Source: Mesostigma viride
Lineage: Eukaryota > Streptophyta > Mesostigmatophyceae > Mesostigmatales > Mesostigmataceae
Length of the DNA: 62,057 bases
Assembly (NCBI GenBank): GCA_009746045.1
Contig: RPFO01001479.1
Location: 1 to 62,057 of the forward strand
Reading direction: 5' to 3'
Shown one piece after another: positions 60,556 to 62,057 of the stretch. How positions within the stretch are numbered: position 1 is the first letter of the stretch; every line of letters starts with the position of its first letter. The position numbers and the translations under genes were made by a program. The notes below the pieces were generated by a model that was given only the letters and a program-made list of their open reading frames with translations, was not told the DNA's origin and made no database searches.

Positions 60556-61450
60556 AGTACCTCAGCCTAGGGTTGTTAGCACCAGATAGGAGGGCGGTCA
60601 TGGGGTGGCAGGGACTGAAGTGTCCACCCGTAGACTCTCTTTGCGTCATTAAAGATTGAGGTCAGAAGGGTCCTCCTTTATTGATGGCTTGTTGTTTGTC
60701 AATAAAATGTGTGGTTCTATTTTTATGACTTGGTTCTCCCAATACAGGCATCCAGCCAGTGTGGATGTTGTATCCAACACGGAGGAGCTATGGGCGCTTT
60801 TAACAATGCATCTCTTTCAGTGTCCTGGTTGTCCCTGTGGGGAGCCTTGTTTCCAAGCAGTAGGTTGGCATATGCGTGGGTTGTGGGAAGAGTCTTCCCC
60901 TCACTCCTCAAAGAAAAGTAATAATGGGAGTTATTCTAGGGCTCTACTAGGCCTAGACTATCTGTACACGTGGCGTTGTCTCCGTCTCCCAAGTGGGATA
61001 CGGACCTGGACGGTGGTGTAGTACACTGGACAGATCTCTACTAGGGTTTAGATCCGCACGTGCCATGTTGGGCACGGGGGTGCTAGATATTAGCACTGAG
61101 ATCTGTAGGGTTCACGCACGTGATATTCACGTGGTAGGGTTTATGAGCTGTGAGGCAGACCACAAGGTGGGCTGCAGCGCTAGTCCTGTACGGAGGTCCT
61201 AGGAGAGGTCCAGGACCATCCACGTAGTGCTGTTAGGCAGTCGTTGCCTGTGGGCATCGTATCAGTCCTAGCTGGAGTAGATCTAGCTGGACGGAGCCAG
61301 CACCTCATTGGTTAGCACTAGTGCAGGATAGCTAGGTTACCCTAACCTACGTGCCCATGCAATCCAGCTTGGCAAGCTTGCATGGATTGATATATGCCAG
61401 CCATTGCATAATCAAACACACGTTCGCATCCAACACACACGTGCATTAAC
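60556..61450 (+). other. 3' region of C3 and unassigned sequence
   Basis: No gene. AATAAAA near 60700 may be a poly(A) signal. 60930-61330 could be LTR sequence by position; no second copy is present in the window. 61370-61450 is AT/CA-rich spacer before C6. Confidence 0.45.
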
Positions 61451-62057
61451 TTTCCCAAGGAGGGGTTGGGAGCCAGCAAGCTGGTGGTAAGCAGGGTAAG
61501 GGTGGCCAGGGGCAAGGCAAGGGCCAAGCTCAAGGCAACCAGGGCAAGCAGGGTGGGCAGTCTCAGGGATCGAGGCCAGGGGAAGCCTGGCAAGGGGGCT
61601 GCATGGGTCTGGGAAGAAGGGAGGCCGCCTGCTTTGTGTGTGGCAAGGAGGGTCACTGGCGTCGTGAGTGCCCTGACAGGAACAAGGCCAAGCCTGCTGG
61701 GGCAGGGGGCCAGTCTGGGCAGCAGTGACTGGGTACGCCATCCCCTGTAAATAGTCAGTCACCCCGTGGGGAAGGTGTGTTGGATGTACATAAGGATGGG
61801 GCCGGGTGTGCCCCTTGTGCAGCACCAAGGGTGTAAAGATGTTGTTCTTCCACTGGATTGCAATAACAGTGCTGCAGCTGAATTCCCTATGGCCTCTTGC
61901 AGGTGGTGGGTCTCCAGCAGGTGCTGGCCAGGGTGGCCAAGGGACCTTGCTGGAAGGGCCTGGTGCGGTCCAGGGAGCAGGAACTGGCTCTGGGAGTCAG
62001 GAGGGCCTGCAGAAGAGCCCTGGAACCCCGGGTGTGGATCATGTGTCCCCACACACA
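61451..62057 (+). mobile_element. Copia-like family B copy C6, 5'-truncated, runs off window
   Basis: Starts abruptly at TTCCCAAGGAGGGGTTGGG, matching C2 from about 32203, and follows C2 to the window end (linker before the integrase finger). It encodes the Gly/Gln/Lys-rich region and the CCHC knuckle CFVCGKEGHWRREC-like (~61630-61672), with small indels against C2 that break the frame. Because it lacks the gag N-terminus and LTR, it is a partial copy. Confidence 0.82.

Larger units (their letters stand above)
56363..60930 (+). mobile_element. Copia-like family A copy C3, decayed
   Basis: Plus-strand copy with gag remnants, CCHC, HHCC finger, integrase, retropepsin-like domain, RT and RNase H in the order gag-IN-PR-RT-RH, paralogous to C1 over its whole pol. 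It has a stop in integrase (57571) and several frameshifts. A purine-rich segment near 60910-60930 followed by TTATTCTAGGGC may be the PPT/LTR border, but no paired LTR was found. Confidence 0.82.

Overview
This window is almost entirely transposable-element DNA from a eukaryotic nuclear genome. No host housekeeping gene, rRNA or tRNA gene, and no prokaryotic operon, could be supported. The mix of a DIRS-type element with TOC/Kangaroo-style split direct repeats, chromodomain Ty3/Gypsy elements, Copia-like elements, L1-type ORF1 elements and TIR DNA transposons, at fairly high GC, fits best with a green alga (chlorophyte or prasinophyte). That placement is an inference, not proven.

Left part (1-17268): a G-rich hexamer repeat and a G26 tract; a minus-strand Copia-like element C1 (family A, about 677-6224) interrupted by a 621-bp insertion with a 5-bp target duplication (TSD); a broken Ty3/Gypsy 5' half Gy1 (about 7.2-10.44 kb); a minus-strand L1-type ORF1 (10441-11688); and a near-complete DIRS element (11883-17268) with repeats in the order A1-ORFs-B1-A2-B2.

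Centre (17269-44347): a four-level nest that can be unpicked base by base. A minus-strand L1-type ORF1 (17606-17705 plus 43491-44347) is split by Ty3/Gypsy element Gy2 (17706-43490, TSD CCGCG). Gy2 pol is split by LTR element C2 (25676-37677, Copia-like family B, TSD CGCCT). C2 gag is split by a DNA transposon T1 (28511-32025, 38-bp perfect TIRs, TSD TA). Each insertion can be removed on paper to restore the reading frame of its target. Gy2 also carries a decayed second L1-type ORF1 near its 3' end.

Right part (44348-62057): a head-to-head inverted pair of family B copies (C4 minus, C5 plus). C5 is split by a hAT element (48454-49849, 8-bp TSD ATTGTAGA) and cut by the 5' LTR of a third Gypsy element Gy3 (51116-54268). 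Then come a TIR element T2 (54271-56360), a decayed family A copy C3 (56363 to about 60.9 kb), and the start of another family B copy C6 at the window end.

The two most unusual things are these. (1) In both Copia-like families the retropepsin-like domain lies between integrase and reverse transcriptase (gag-IN-PR-RT-RH) instead of before integrase, and its catalytic motif reads DTQ or DTN instead of DTG/DSG. (2) All three Gypsy elements carry, upstream of gag, a separate small ORF that matches the RNase H1 hybrid-binding / caulimovirus viroplasmin-type domain. Most element ORFs carry frameshifts or stops, so this is mostly a graveyard, but the near-identical LTR pairs of Gy2 and C2 and the perfect TIRs of T1 indicate fairly recent activity.
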